Shown: positions 12,301 to 52,750, numbered from the stretch's first letter. The stretch: 64,000 bases of DNA from Flaccisagitta enflata (GCA_965153355.1 OZ231127.1:49538001-49602000), one strand, 5' to 3'. Numbers and translations: made by a program. The notes: generated by a model from the sequence alone, not told the origin.

Positions 12301-12821
12301 CATCGGAGGAGGAATCGTCGAAATGGTTACTAATTTACTAGGTAATTCTGCATCCCGGGACCCGGGTACTTGATAATGTTGCTCGCTCTCCTTTGTGCGT
12401 CGAGAATATGGGCAGTCGTGGCCCAGCGGTACACATTAGCCTTTTATCAAATTACAAGCCCCAAGACAAACTATGTCAACTCTTCATGTTGTCGCATGCG
12501 CCTAGATATGTAGTCCTGCGTTAATCCGAACTGCTCAGCGTTGACGACTGACAGAATGACCGACGGACCGACACTATGATGCGAAGTGTCGCAAGAGTCG
12601 ATTCATTCATTGCTTTCATGCCCGCAAGCTATCTAACTCACGATTTCTTTTCATTCTCAGGTATCTCTCGCGAAATACTTGGAAATTTAAAGTGGTTTTA
12701 CGAATTCGCCTTTCAGAAGCCTGTCGAGGAGTTCGCTCTGTATTTCTTCGTTTTCGCTCTCTCGCATCTTGTCCTTAAGCACGTGGAAGAACGTGATTCC
12801 CTCATCCACGACGAATTATGA
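9376..12821 (+). CDS. CAMLG: Calcium signal-modulating cyclophilin ligand (CAMLG, GET2-like), 5 exons
   Basis: Exons 9376-9941, 11203-11353, 11693-11811, 12178-12341 and 12661-12821 join in frame to 1161 nt (386 aa). Near the N-terminus is a basic cluster, ERKRRMRRERILQNSESRMQ, then RILGE. This is the conserved CAMLG/Get2 start that docks the tail-anchored-protein ATPase GET3/TRC40. A long, low-complexity cytosolic region follows (exons 1-2). The C-terminal third has membrane segments: TTFAILLALFV (exon 3), a second hydrophobic stretch in exon 4, and FALYFFVFALSHLVL (exon 5), ending HDEL after a short charged tail. With GET1/WRB it would form the ER receptor for tail-anchored proteins. The final HDEL equals an ER-retrieval signal in form; whether it faces the lumen is untested. 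An upstream in-frame TTG (9349) exists, but ATG 9376 fits the family start. Confidence 0.87.
9970..10461. mobile_element. TA-flanked MITE, CAC-terminus family, copy 1 (CAMLG intron 1)
   Basis: Termini CACTCATATGTTT and its inverse AACAAATGAGTG are flanked by TA on both sides (9968-9969, 10462-10463). Interior TAAGAACA and GAGGCTCAGA/TGAGCCTC words occur in inverted arrangement, as in the copies at 20997 and 41913. Its centre carries one unit of a different repeat (10134-10330). Confidence 0.75.
10134..10330. repeat. About 200-bp dispersed repeat, unit 1
   Basis: Shares CCCTCACTATAC..CAAA and the block CCCTCACTGACTAGTTAATA through TACGCGCACCACTCCTAGT with the unit at 10605-10836. It also shares AAAAGCAA..GCTTACCAAAAGTA and ACCCGAGGGTA. 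It lies inside the MITE at 9970-10461. Confidence 0.8.
10605..10836. repeat. About 200-bp dispersed repeat, unit 2
   Basis: Second copy of the repeat at 10134-10330, same orientation, about 80 percent similar by eye. It is followed directly by a CTGT/CTCT simple repeat. Confidence 0.8.
10840..11150. repeat. CTGT/TATA/CTCT simple repeat in CAMLG intron 1
   Basis: Interrupted TGTCTGTCTATAT units grade into CTCT arrays. It ends about 50 bp before the exon 2 acceptor at 11203 and may merge with the pyrimidine tract. Confidence 0.9.
11878..12023 (+). mobile_element. Hairpin-ended GGAC-core element, subfamily A, CAMLG intron 3
   Basis: Starts ACAAGGCTGGATACACGGC, has a GACC/GACG core, and ends with the imperfect palindrome AGTCGCCTGTCCGTGACT (12001-12018) followed by AAAAAA. 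Confidence 0.85.
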
Positions 12822-13148
12822 TTCATTTGCTAGCATCCAACGCGATTATCAATTAACAGTCGCTTTGAGGCAATTTTTACAGGGGATGGTTACTGACAAT
12901 TGGAAGAGTCTTGACTTTTTAGGAATGGATTCTTAATCTAATTACGCATGGCTTTCATAAAAAATCTTATTTAATTACTTCTTCGAAACGTTTGCGCATA
13001 GTGTCTAGCTTGTATCGAGTTTATTTTCGCTCCGCACAAAATCCATGTAAATGCCGTTGCGTCATGTGGGAAATGGGACTATTGCATTTTTCTCTTGACT
13101 AAATTCATACTGTTTCATGCGGACTCTTCGAGTATTTGAACTGATATG

Positions 13149-13163
13149 AATAAATGTAATAAA
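13149..13163 (+). promoter_or_regulatory. Tandem polyadenylation signals of CAMLG
   Basis: Two AATAAA hexamers (13149-13154, 13158-13163) lie about 330 bp past the CAMLG stop, followed by a T-rich stretch. They fit as the 3' end of the CAMLG mRNA. Confidence 0.65.
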
Positions 13164-13528
13164 AGAAAATCTTTATTCGGTTTCTATTATTATTTACATA
13201 AAAAAGTTTGATTTACAACAAGTGACATCTGAGAAAGAAAACGGATGGCAATGACACAAAGGGGAACTGTCACAAAAAGTTTGCTACTTTCTCTGTCTGT
13301 GTGGCCGTAACTGTCCACGCAGTACAGTATGCCTACACCTATGCCTATCTAAACCGATTTTCAGACCACAGATCATCCTTCATTATGGGTAAGAAGGGTC
13401 TTTAACTCTTAACACAGAGAATGCTTTCAATTTTGAACATCGAGGGAGAAAGCTAGGTTCGGTTCGTCCGAAAGGATGTAGTTATCAGCTGCTAATGATA
13501 CATTGATGGAATTGACGTTAAGATGCTA

Positions 13529-14080
13529 CCCTGCCGTCAATTACAACTGTAATGATAGAAACCTTTATTGTGTGTTAAGTAATTAAATTGAAGAATTCCG
13601 CTTTGTATCTTCTGACAGCATATAATCTACTATTTTTTCATGCAAAATTTCAAAACTGGTTCAAATGGTTTGGTCACAATACCTATTTTAATGAAAAGTT
13701 GCTGAGCAAGTTTAAAACAATTTTGATCCGGAAAATTTTTGAATATGTGCTTCAATTTTTTTAATTGTGAAAATCTTTTGTAAAACATGAAAAATTGATG
13801 TATCAACAAGTATTCTTGACTTATCTGGTTATTTTTTAATTCAATTTTCATGAATTTAAAACAGTTTTTACATGAAAAATCGCTTAAAAAATGTTTTTGA
13901 AAAATTTTTTGTCAAATATGGAAACCACGTGAAAACCAAACCGCTTGAGCCAGTGCTTTGAAATTTTGCATGAATAAATGGTAGGTTATGTGCTTTTAGA
14001 TGGTACAAAGCAGAATTTCTCAATAGTGATATTTTAAGCGTAATAAAGATTTCTTTTGTTAGTTGTATTTCATGACAGGG
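13529..14080. mobile_element. TA-flanked foldback MITE
   Basis: Ends CCCTG...CAGGG flanked by TA (13527-13528, 14081-14082). The two halves are inverted over most of their length: for example TTTCATGCAAAATTTC near 13640 against GAAATTTTGCATGAA near 13965, and GCTTTGTA near 13602 against TACAAAGC near 14005. Open frames inside are by-products of the AT-rich arms. A mariner-like TA target is inferred. Confidence 0.75.
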
Positions 14081-14165
14081 TAATTCATGGTAATCCTTGC
14101 CAATCAAGGATTATGGGTTGTAGTCATTTACCATACAGGCGACTTAGTCATTAATGACTAATGAG

Positions 14166-14370
14166 ACAGGTGACGTGGGGCCACAATATTGTTGCGGACG
14201 GGTGGGCAGGAACGCACAATCCCCATCCACACCCTACTTCATCCCACAGTCACTCTAAAACACTCAAACACAACCGCAGTACCTCAAATGCGCGTTTTCA
14301 CACCTTTTAACTCAATCATTGCGGACGGATGGACAAAACTTCATAGAATTGCGTGTCCGCAACTAAAAAC
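14166..14370 (+). mobile_element. Hairpin-ended element, subfamily B
   Basis: Left end ACAGGTGACGTGGGGCCACA, then TTGCGGACGGGTGGGCAGG, and right palindrome at 14347-14364 (A-A-TTGCG/CGCAACT, one mismatch) followed by AAAAA. Confidence 0.85.
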
Positions 14371-14985
14371 ATTACTAGCTGATGGGTAAAAATGGTGACG
14401 GAATTTTAACTCTTAAGCTTGAACCAAAATAGCAACAAAGAGGATTTCCGAGGGATAGGGGAAACATTTACTAGGTTGGACAAAATAGGAGATGTCATGA
14501 TGCAATTTCTTACCCACCCAACCCACACAACAGCCCAAGTGGAACATGATAGAGACTTGAAATTTGACTGGAAGAGTCATAAGAGAAATAAGTTTTGGGG
14601 CCATCTTAAATGCAACTGGTCAAATGCCACATTTCGGTACAATTTTACCCCGCTTTGACAGATCCAAGAGTAACGGAAATCTACTCCTCACGAATATAAA
14701 AATATGACCCTTATGTATCAATTTTTAAGTCGTTTGACACCATTATTGCACAGTTTAACTGCAGCTACTTGTGTCACGGTGAAAAAAAAATATGAATTGG
14801 ATCGAATATTAAAAGGAGGAAAGCGGGGTAACAAGTACAGAGACAAGAATACTCTTATTCAGAAGACTGTGAATACAAATTAGCATGATTTATGACTATG
14901 GCTAATGAAGGAAATAAAAAGTTTAATTATATAAAAAAAAATAACATTTATGAGAAAATGAGAAGAAAGAAAGAATTTTCATTGA
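14371..14985. other. Spacer between CAMLG and ARHGAP39 3' ends
   Basis: AT-rich sequence with no recognisable gene; an open frame at 14419-14658 has no family features. It contains the minus-strand 3' UTR of the ARHGAP39-like gene. Confidence 0.5.
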
Positions 14986-33983
<18,998 letters not shown>

Positions 33984-34206
33984 TTAATATACAGACTCAT
34001 TTTACTCGGTTTTCTACTTCTTTCCCGCTTCCCCCACGTTAAGACTTCTTCCGCCTTCTCCCCCCTCTTCAGTTCGTCCATCCCCAAGGCTCAATTGCCG
34101 ATCCTCACGGACCGAAAAACTGAAATAAGACTCAACAGCACATGCGCAGTGCACACACTTGTGCAAGTGCTCGCACATGCACACCATACATAATCGCAAA
34201 AACAAA

Positions 34207-34393
<187 letters not shown>

Positions 34394-34651
34394 CCCGTGA
34401 TCTATGTTTCATAACGCGGCAATGAGGGGTTCCGCATATTTTTTTCTAACACCTAAAAATAGGAAAAAAAAGGCGACAAAGAAAAAACAGAAATGACAGG
34501 TTCAGCTGCGATGAAACAAATGAAACTAATCTTGTCAAACAAGCAAGCGCTCCCCTCTCAAATCTTCTCCCTTCTCTTCACCCGAACCCCACCCTGAGGC
34601 CTTACAGCGTTCAACCTGCCTAATTCTCAAAAAAGATAGAAAACGTCAAAC

Positions 34652-44367
<9,716 letters not shown>

Positions 44368-44518
44368 CTGAATATCAAAGAAATAAAAGAAGAGGAGGAG
44401 GGGAGAAAAAAGGGGAGAAAAATACATGAAAAAAACGCTGCAATGAAATATTTCATTTGAACCCAAAGCCATAGACTGGAGATGAGGAAGAAAGACAGAA
44501 AGAAAGGAAGAGTTAAGA

Positions 44519-44522
<4 letters not shown>

Positions 44523-44606
<84 letters not shown>

Positions 44607-44612
44607 AATAAA
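44523..44612. repeat. (GA)n(CAGA)n microsatellite
   Basis: GA dinucleotides followed by CAGA tetranucleotides and AAACA units. Confidence 0.95.
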
Positions 44613-44968
44613 CAAACAAACAGAGAAACACAGAGACAGAGCAAATGAAGGGCGGGACAGGAGGAAAAAAAGATGGGTAGCCCGGCCAGGAAGATAGACA
44701 AATATTTGAATGAAACTAAAGAAAGACAGACATTAAGGAAGACGAAGTGACAGAGATGGATGTGAAATAAGTACCAACTTTTACCCCTACCAATGTAGGA
44801 AATAATGATAAAAAAAAAAAAAGAGAACGAATAAAACTAGGGAGCATTAAAACCGAGAGGAGAGATGATTGAACTGAGTGGAAATGTCATTAGTGAATGG
44901 GAGTTCAAGATCAGACTTGATCGAGAACACGTGCGAGATTTAGAGACCGGAAATGACACCAAAAATGA

Positions 44969-45124
44969 ACAAGGCCGTATACACTCCCCCTAAGTCGCGG
45001 ACGGGTGGGCAGGAGCGGAATAGCAAAAAAACACTTGCATTTTGTTTTTGTTACGGACGGACCGACCGACCGACCGACCGACCGACACGGCGAGTTCTAG
45101 AGTCGCGAGTCCGCGACTAAAAAC
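44969..45124 (+). mobile_element. Hairpin-ended element, subfamily A
   Basis: ACAAGGCCGTATACACTCCC, AGTCGCGGACGGGTGGGCAG, (GACC)n, then AGTCGCGAGTCCGCGACT (45101-45118; 7-bp stem) and AAAAA. Confidence 0.9.
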
Positions 45125-45201
45125 CGAGTGCCACACCGACGCCAGCTTCAAGCCGAAAGCGCCAGGGACGCCCGTACATAGTGAAACATGATAATATTTT
45201 T

Positions 45202-45322
45202 AGGTGCGCCAAAGTACCTCTATAACTGGCTGTGTCCGTCGGTTGGTCTTTCGGTCGGTCGGGTAACGCATTCGTTGGACGATCCACACGGCGCATCTTA
45301 TTGGCCTACTTGGCCTTGTTCT
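45202..45322 (-). mobile_element. Hairpin-ended element, subfamily D
   Basis: AGGTGCGCCAAAGTACCTCT, AACTGGCTGTGTCCGTCGGT, GGGTAACGCATTCGTTGGAC and ATTGGCCTACTTGGCCTTGT. Left-end word ACAAGGCC retained on the minus strand. Confidence 0.8.
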
Positions 45323-46187
45323 ATGTGCGTTCCCATTGCTTGAGTTTGAGGGCGCTAGAAACTCTCCGTATGTGACTATTTGGTGCTACACATAGCAAAA
45401 GTTGGTTGTTTCTTTTCGCCCTCTTTACCGAATGTGGAGTAGCCAATTTTAGGACTCTTACCATTTATGTTTTATCAAAAATCGTTCATCTTCCATTTTT
45501 TTAAAACTGTTTTTGAAGCTTACGATGAAAGTTGGACGATTGTTTTTGAAGACCTAATTTGCATAATGCAGTGGGATAAAACAATATGCTGACATTGTTT
45601 TAATTAGCTTTTACAAATTTCTACTCCTCATGAAGAGAATTCATGCATAGAATTGTGATTTTGTCTTTTCATAAGCTCTTTTCATAGCTTATTTTCTGAT
45701 ATTTTAGTTTATTTTTACAAACATCATGTTTTTCTAAAACAAAAAGTTGTCCTTTTCGTAACAATACTACACAGGATTTTGCTCAATTGAGTCAATTCTG
45801 GGAAATCTGTAGAAACTTAAGCCAAAACAAAAATGGAAGATGAAGGAATTTTAAAAAAATAAAAATGGTCATCTTCATGATTTTTGCCCCTCCACATTAT
45901 GTAAAGAGGGTGAAGGGATACTCCCAACTTTTGCCATGTGAAGCACCCAAAATGTGACTATTGCGGATACGTCTTTAAAAAATCTTCATAAGTGCACTTG
46001 TGCACGTGGTACAAATCCATTATCTCAGCATCTCTTCTGCTCCATTTTCTCATGCGCGCTTCAACTTTCACCACCATGTTTTTACGTCTTCGCTTTAGAT
46101 TTAGCCTTCTAGAGGTCAGTCAATCTATCAGTCTATTTAGGTCTCTACGACCAAATTTAGGACAAATATAGCAACATGCGCTCAGGA

Positions 46188-46368
46188 AAAACAAGGCCAA
46201 CACCTATAAGTCGCGTGCGAGACTTACAGATTGACTTAGAATGACTCAGTATACTCTTAAATGACTTAGAGAAGTAAAATTGATAAAAAAGTAAAAGTGT
46301 AACGAACCGACAGACCGACGGACGAACGGACAAAGCGGGCTGTGAAGTCGCGTGCACGCGACTAAAAA
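46188..46368 (+). mobile_element. Hairpin-ended element with TGACTTA core
   Basis: ACAAGGCCAACACCTATAAG, TCGCGTGCGAGACTTA, then ATTGACTTAGAATGACTC-like units as in 29400-29760, GACGGACGAACGGAC, and the palindrome AGTCGCGTGCACGCGACT (46346-46363) with AAAAA. Confidence 0.85.
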
Positions 46369-46556
46369 CGTGTCGGTTAGCACGGCTCAGCTGCTAGCTG
46401 TGAGATCAGAGTTTCGCGGTTAGTCTAGCCGGATGTGGCTCATCCGGAAAAAGAACACGCGCCACTCACAAACTACGTCCCGCGTAAGACAATGTCGAGA
46501 AGAGAAATGATTGACGTGCGGCTAGGCCTAAGTGGGAGGGAGAAAAGTCAAAGAAG

Positions 46557-46790
<234 letters not shown>

Positions 46791-47082
46791 CAAACGGAAA
46801 GAGAAGAAGACAGAGAGAGAATAAATGAATGGAAGAGCAAGAGAGACAATAAAAAAGTGAAAAGGAATGGGAGGCATTTTTTTGGTTCTTCTCTTTCTCA
46901 AAGTCATTTTTCGACTTGTCTACTCCATTGTCACAATTGTGAAAAAGAAAGAAAGAAAGAAAGAAAGTTGCTGCCAACTCGATTGAAAAGCCGATTGTGA
47001 AATGGAAAGAAAGAAAAAGAGGAAGAAACAAGCCCAAACGGCCAACTCGATGCGTCAATTGCGTGATATCAGAAGAGGTGAA

Positions 47083-47185
47083 ACGGACGGACACATGGAC
47101 GGACAAACGGACGGATGACGGACGGACGGAGGGACGGACAGACAGACAGACCCTCTTATCGAGATGCGATGACGCATCTAAAAAG
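47083..47185 (+). mobile_element. Hairpin-ended element, subfamily C
   Basis: GACGGAC-rich core, CCCTCTTATCG, palindrome AGATGCGATGACGCATCT (47162-47179; 7-bp stem) and AAAAAG. Confidence 0.85.
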
Positions 47186-47521
47186 AAAAGTATATTAGGT
47201 TGAAAGGGGAAAGCGTATGCACGATTGCGACTGTGTGCGCGTGTGTATGTGAAGAGCGTTTAGGGATGTTTGTGAATGTGGTTTGTAAATTCAAATTGAT
47301 AGGACATGTTAACATCTAGATCCTTTCATCAAAAATCAACTGGCAGGGATAAAACCGTTAGAACAGAGTGTCATCTGGAGAGCACAAGTAAAACCATTAG
47401 GTCGTTGATGTGAAGGTTTTTTAGAGAGGACCATGTGACAAGAGAAGAGAGAGACGCACATAAGGAATGTTTCAGATGCTAACGAGGGAGATACTAATAG
47501 CCTGATGGAGTTACACGAAAG

Positions 47522-47524
<3 letters not shown>

Positions 47525-47617
<93 letters not shown>
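47525..47617. repeat. (GA)n microsatellite
   Basis: About 45 perfect GA units. Confidence 0.97.
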
Positions 47618-47620
<3 letters not shown>

Positions 47621-47675
47621 ATTGACGATTCGAACTAGAGAAAGTGTAGGCGTTTGGACAAGGAAAGGAGATCAC

Positions 47676-47734
47676 TTGCAAGAGGACCTCGGTGACTTTA
47701 GTCGCCTCAAGATAATGTCCCTCTGTTGGTTGTT
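47676..47734 (-). CDS. Tentative extra exon of the ARHGAP39-like gene
   Basis: On the minus strand, ACGCAG|AAC begins and TTGCAA|GTGATC ends a 59-nt stretch reading QPTEGHYLEATKVTEVLLQ. Its end phase would fit the next exon at 44367. The acceptor has a poor pyrimidine tract and no domain is recognisable. Confidence 0.25.
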
Positions 47735-47777
47735 CTGCGTCACCCGAATTTAGTTCCTCCCCCCCCCCCCTTCTCTC

Positions 47778-47972
47778 TTTAGTCACGCGAAACGCGAATC
47801 TAAACACCACTTTTTGCTCCGTCCGTTGGTACGTCCGTCGATCGGTTGGTCATAATTGTTGATTTTGTGTGTTTTTGAGTTTCCGCTCCTGCCAATGTGC
47901 CTTTATAGTGTGCCCCTCCCCCCCCCCCCCCTTGCACGCGACTAAAGTTGCCCGGTGTTCGGCCTTGTTTTT
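47778..47972 (-). mobile_element. Hairpin-ended element, diverged subfamily A
   Basis: TTTAGTCACGCG-AAACGCGAATCT end, GTCCGTTGGTACGTCC core, CCTTGCACGCGACTAAAG and TTCGGCCTTGTTTTT. Confidence 0.75.
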
Positions 47973-48700
47973 CTTCTCTCATTGAAACGGAAAGGTCTTA
48001 GGCTAAAACTGGAGAAGACGTAAATTGATGGCAGTTAGTAGTAAGTAGATTCAGGAAAGACTGTGAACTAAGACGGCGACGACGACGACGACAACGGTGA
48101 CTAACGCATTATCCATATTTAGGCGGAAAAACACATAAAGTACAAAATGCGCACTTTTAGTTCTAGTTGCTGGATGAAATTTTTACCATACTAGGCCGAA
48201 GGTTTCGAGACTCTTCACTTTAAACTAAATCACACTAGCCCGACGAGAAGAAAGCTCTTTATACATTTCATATTCACGTTCTTCCGCCTACAAATGATGA
48301 CCATGTACATATGTTACGATGATTAATCATTATAATGATCATGAGGCTAAAGATGATGATGCTAATAACCATAATTTCATAACAAAGACATAAAGATGAT
48401 GAGAAAAAAAAACGTTAATGATGAAAAAAGAAAAAGAACAGTTCTGTTCCCCGTGAAAAGGTTTCGACGACGCGCGTGTGTGTCTCTCTCTCGCAGAAAT
48501 TTAGATCAAAGAAGTGGAGACAAGGAAATTTATCATTAGGCATATCATGAAAGGGATCACCAATGGAACACGAACGCCGAGGAACTACCAACTCGGGATA
48601 TATATAGAATGAGATCTGGCAAAGGAGGGAAGGAGGAGGTGAAAACATTGGGAAGCAAAGAACACTTTCCACGTCTCCGCCGCCCATACAAAACTATGGA

Positions 48701-48702
<2 letters not shown>

Positions 48703-48770
<68 letters not shown>

Positions 48771-48800
48771 GAGAGAGAGAAACAGAGAGAGAGACAGATT
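48703..48800. repeat. (GA)n microsatellite
   Basis: GA repeats with GACAGA interruptions. Confidence 0.97.
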
Positions 48801-49293
48801 TTGCGATTGCGTAAGCTAGTCCAGAATTAAGAGGATGACAGAAGGAAATTATACCCACGCAGAGGGAGGAGAGGAACATGTACATGTACGGCATCATGTA
48901 TATATATTTACAATTCGGAATGAAACTGGGTCTTGCCATCCAGTTTACCATAGAACTTTCACTATCACTTTCACTTTCACTATCCACCGAAGCAGCTGTC
49001 TCCCCCCCCTCAGCAAAAAAGTAGGAAAAACATCTGCCTGAGTGTAATCCCAAAATTATGCGTGAATCAGAAATTCGTTCTCACTAGAGGGAAAAACACG
49101 CTCGAGAGTAAAGGAAAAAAAACATGAAAATGGTGAAAACGATTTGCAGAGTAAAAGAGGTTTTTTTTTCTAAATAGAGACCCGCACGGAAAGTATCTAA
49201 ACTGAGCTCAGTTACCTCCAATTTCTCTTGCTTTTACACTTATAATTTGCCCTCTTGGTTTTTTATGTCTTTTCCCGTATGCAATTTGCGCTG

Positions 49294-49340
49294 CATTACA
49301 TACATGGAGTTACATACATGGAGTTACATACATGGAGTTT
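49294..49340. repeat. 14-bp tandem repeat
   Basis: Three copies of TTACATACATGGAG in a row. Confidence 0.9.
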
Positions 49341-49953
49341 TCTGAATTGTATTTGTGTCTGGATTTATTATTCAAGAAAATTCAGCCCGTTCATTCAAGA
49401 TCAAGATCAAGATCTCCAGATCTTCGCTCCCACATCTGATATTCGGTGTTGCATCTGGCCTCTTCTGTCGTCGGGCTGATTTAAACAAAGTGTTGACTCA
49501 GGAGCGAAGACTGTTGCTGCGTGCTCATTGTTTATTTTCAAACAAAAATGTTGGGTTTATGACTATGAGAATGGTTCACCGTCGTATACTCGTATTGTAA
49601 AAGTTCATATTGGGACACTGTGTCATGATTTACGCAGTGCGTACGAACTACACCATGCAAACTCTATGAGGATTGAGGATGTATTGTTCTGCTGAACAAT
49701 TAACTGTGCCTGGGTGGGCATCTTTCGAATCGGGTGACCGGCCGAAATTCTGACGGCTCATTAGTTTCCTGCCAACTATCCAACGGCATTCTTTTTCATT
49801 TTTCTAAAAAAAGTACAATACGCCTAAATTCCTTCGTTTCTCCCTCTACATCTCCGTCCGCCCACTAATCCAAACATCATTTGTGTACCGGTTCACTTCA
49901 TTTGCCAACAACCTTACGCCTCATATTCCCCGATATCTCATCTATCTTAGCTC

Positions 49954-50192
49954 TTTTTAGTCGCGTGCTACGCGACTCTAGACCCCGGTCGGTTGGTTGG
50001 TCGGTCGGTCGGTTGGTTGGTCGGTCGGTTTGTCGGTCGGTCGGTTGGTCCCCTTTTTACTTTTTCGGCGTTTTTGAGCTTTTTGAGCATACAGCTCCTG
50101 CATCCTGCCCAGATGCCCTAGTGACCTTCTCCAGCACTGCTCTTGCCCACCCGCACGCGACTAGGGTAGCCGTGTATCCGGCCTTGTTTTCT
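49954..50192 (-). mobile_element. Hairpin-ended element, subfamily A
   Basis: Palindrome AGTCGCGTGCTACGCGACT (49959-49977), (GGTC/GGTT)n core, GCTCTTGCCCACCCGCACGC and GGGTAGCCGTGTATCCGGCC with TTGTTTTC. Confidence 0.9.
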
Positions 50193-51374
50193 TTCCTCTG
50201 AGTAACCATTTCATCCACATTGCCACCGACAAGATTCCCTCCTTCCCATTTCTCCTTCCACTTCTCTCCGCGTCCTCCTTATTTCCGCCGTGAATTTGTT
50301 CCTTTCCACTGTAAGTTACTCCCTCTGCCTCCCTCTTCTCTCCGCCTCCACCTAATTCCATCTGCCTCTGCTTCACCACCAACACCTGTCCATCACCACT
50401 ACCACCTGTCCACCAATACCACCATCACCAACACTATCGTCATCACCACCATCATCATCACACGAGTTTCCTTCTCACGTCTCTCATGATAAAAAAAAAG
50501 TTCCTTGGAAGGACCAAAGTGAGGAAAGGAAAAAAGTAAAGGATAAAAAGAGCGGAAAAAAAGAAGAGGATTGAGGAAATCGCGCAAATCCCGAGAAAAG
50601 TTGGAGTACAAAGGATTTGAAACCAAATAGAGTAAATACAATAGTCAGGAGAGGAAAGAGAAGAGAAGAGAAGAAAAGAGAAGAGAAGTGAAGAGAAGGC
50701 AAAGAAAGATGTGCGGAAAATATCCGAATCGAAGAAATGAAAGGACCTATTCTAGATGATGGCCGACAATCGCGACAATGCGGTTTCAAATCGCAACGGT
50801 AGTTGGTTGTAACGACAAACATGAACAACAGATTTGATACATTTGTAGCTTTGCTTTTTCACCCTTGAATATTTATTTGTCGTCAGCAGTTTATTACGGA
50901 TGCTCAAACAAACAAACAAACAACGAAAAAAAACCCAACTTATAAAAACAATTATCTCTTTATTTAAATCAACAACATCGTTGAATGTTAGGATTTTGAT
51001 TTTAGAATGTTAGTATTCGTCTTCGTATTCGCAAATATATGACTAACTATCCCTTGACCGATTTCCTGGAAATTTAAGGATAATTTCAAGCCTGAATGAG
51101 GAGTAAACAAGGCGAGAAGGTGAGAAGCGCCTCTCGATACATTTCATCGTTCCAAATTTCGGGACATTCGCTTTGAATTCATTCTCTTTGAATTATCACT
51201 TCTCTGTCAAAAATTCCACAACCGGTGGGCAAAAAAAAAAAAAGAAGAAAATAACCACTCCAAAGAAAAAAATAATCTTTTTCTGTTTTTCGAATCATAA
51301 GGGAACATGAGAAAAGGTGTATTATCTAACAGATTGGCGGTGTAGCAGCGGTTTCATTCAAACATTTTTTTTTA
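50193..51374. other. No gene recognised
   Basis: Contains CACCAC-rich sequence (50375-50465), an AGAGAAGAG purine tract (50655-50700) and AT-rich flanks. Open frames here lack coding character. Confidence 0.4.
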
Positions 51375-51525
51375 TCTGCGTGACATGCTACGCGACTATG
51401 AAAGCCACTTTCTGATCCTTCGGTCCGTTGTTCAAATTTTGTCGATTTAATGCGTTTTTCGAGTCGCTGCTCCTGCCAAACTGCCTCCTAGTGTTTTAGC
51501 CTTTCGAGTGTTTCAGCCTTGTTTC
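51375..51525 (-). mobile_element. Degenerate hairpin-ended element
   Basis: GACATGCTACGCGACTATGA, GATCCTTCGGTCCGTTG, CGCTGCTCCTGCC and CAGCCTTGTTTC remain. Hairpin mostly decayed. Confidence 0.55.
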
Positions 51526-51569
51526 AGCTCGCCTGTCTTTCGCATTTCGGTAATGGTATGATTTTTAGC

Positions 51570-51688
51570 TGCGAGAAAGCACCTCAATAACTGGCTGTGT
51601 CCGTCGGTTGGTTGGTCTGTCGGTCGGGTAACGCATTCGTTCGACGATCCACACGTCGCACCTTATTGGCCTACTTGGCCTTGTTATA
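51570..51688 (-). mobile_element. Hairpin-ended element, subfamily D
   Basis: Close relative of 45202-45322: AACTGGCTGTGTCCGTCGGT, GGGTAACGCATTCGTTCGAC, ATTGGCCTACTTGGCCTTGT. It abuts the MITE at 51689. Confidence 0.8.
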
Positions 51689-52288
51689 CAGGGTGAACAC
51701 TCTCAAATGCAAAAAAATATTAAGCTTTTATTGCTAGATGCATCATCTTCATAAGCTGGAATTTTTTTCTTTTAAAGTACTATATCTGACGTTTTTTGTA
51801 TCAAAATTTCATTGGTCTGAGCTGAACAGTTTGTCCACAACATTAAATAGAAGTAAAAGAGGCATTTCTAGAAGAAGCTCAATTTCAGCTCAAATTCTTC
51901 TTTTTAAATCAGGGAAGTTTTTCTTTGATTTGTTCTTTTTTGAAGATGGATTGAACCAGAGTGGTCTCAAACGGAAGATGATTTTACTTTCCATTATTTG
52001 AGAGCAATCTGGCAACTATAGCTCAAGCTATCTTCAAATGAGAACACATAAAAGAAAAACTTCCCTGATTGAAAAAGAAGAATTTGAGCTGAAAATGATC
52101 TTTTCCTGAAATGCCTCTTATACTTCAATTTGGTGTTGTGGACAAACTATTCAACTCAGACCTATGAAATTTTGAAACAAAAAACGTCAAACATAGTACT
52201 TTAAAAGTAAATTAATTCCAGGTCATGAAGATGATGCATCTAAGAGTAAAAGCTTAATACTTTTTTGCATTTGACAATGTTCACACTG
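51689..52288. mobile_element. TA-flanked foldback MITE with CAGGGTGAACA ends
   Basis: CAGGGTGAACACTCTCAAAT and the inverse ending TGTTCACACTG, flanked by TA (51687-51688, 52289-52290). Both arms share TTAAGCTTTTA, GATGCATCATCTTCAT and TTTGTCCACAAC in opposite orientation. 600 bp, non-coding. Confidence 0.87.
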
Positions 52289-52737
52289 TATGATTGTTTA
52301 CAGCTGATCCTGGTGAGATTGATCAGAGTATGTACATGTTGTTTATTCCTCAAGCACCAAGGCAGACATCGATACCGTTCTTTTGATAGAATAAAATGAG
52401 TTAAAAAACGGTTTTTCTACATAAATTACAAAAATGCAAAATACCCTCACAAACATTCAAAGAGGTTTTGAGTCATCCAGCCATCCAGTCATCAAGAATG
52501 ACAAAGAGAAAAGGAAAGAACATCATCTCATCTCGAATTGGCTTTCCTTTAGTGTTAATAGACAGTTTTGACATCTTCAAGATGATAATGTCTAGCCAAA
52601 AATTCACAGATTAAACCGAGTTAATAAGATTTTAACTTTGATTTTAAGTCAAAGTACAGCGACCTGACCTTTACCTTAGATCGCAGGAAATAGACTAATT
52701 TTTGTCGCACCTCTCGAACTTGTTTGGAATTGTCAGT

Positions 52738-52750
52738 GAGAGAGCGAGAG

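Noticed and set aside
12415-12545. tRNA-like A-box (GTGGCCCAGCGG) after CAMLG exon 4
   Set aside because: No B-box or cloverleaf at the right distance; it lacks the SINE body found at 42420 and 43600.
48415-48687. 90-codon minus-strand frame as a possible ARHGAP39 upstream exon
   Set aside because: No WW or MyTH4 features and no convincing splice sites in phase.
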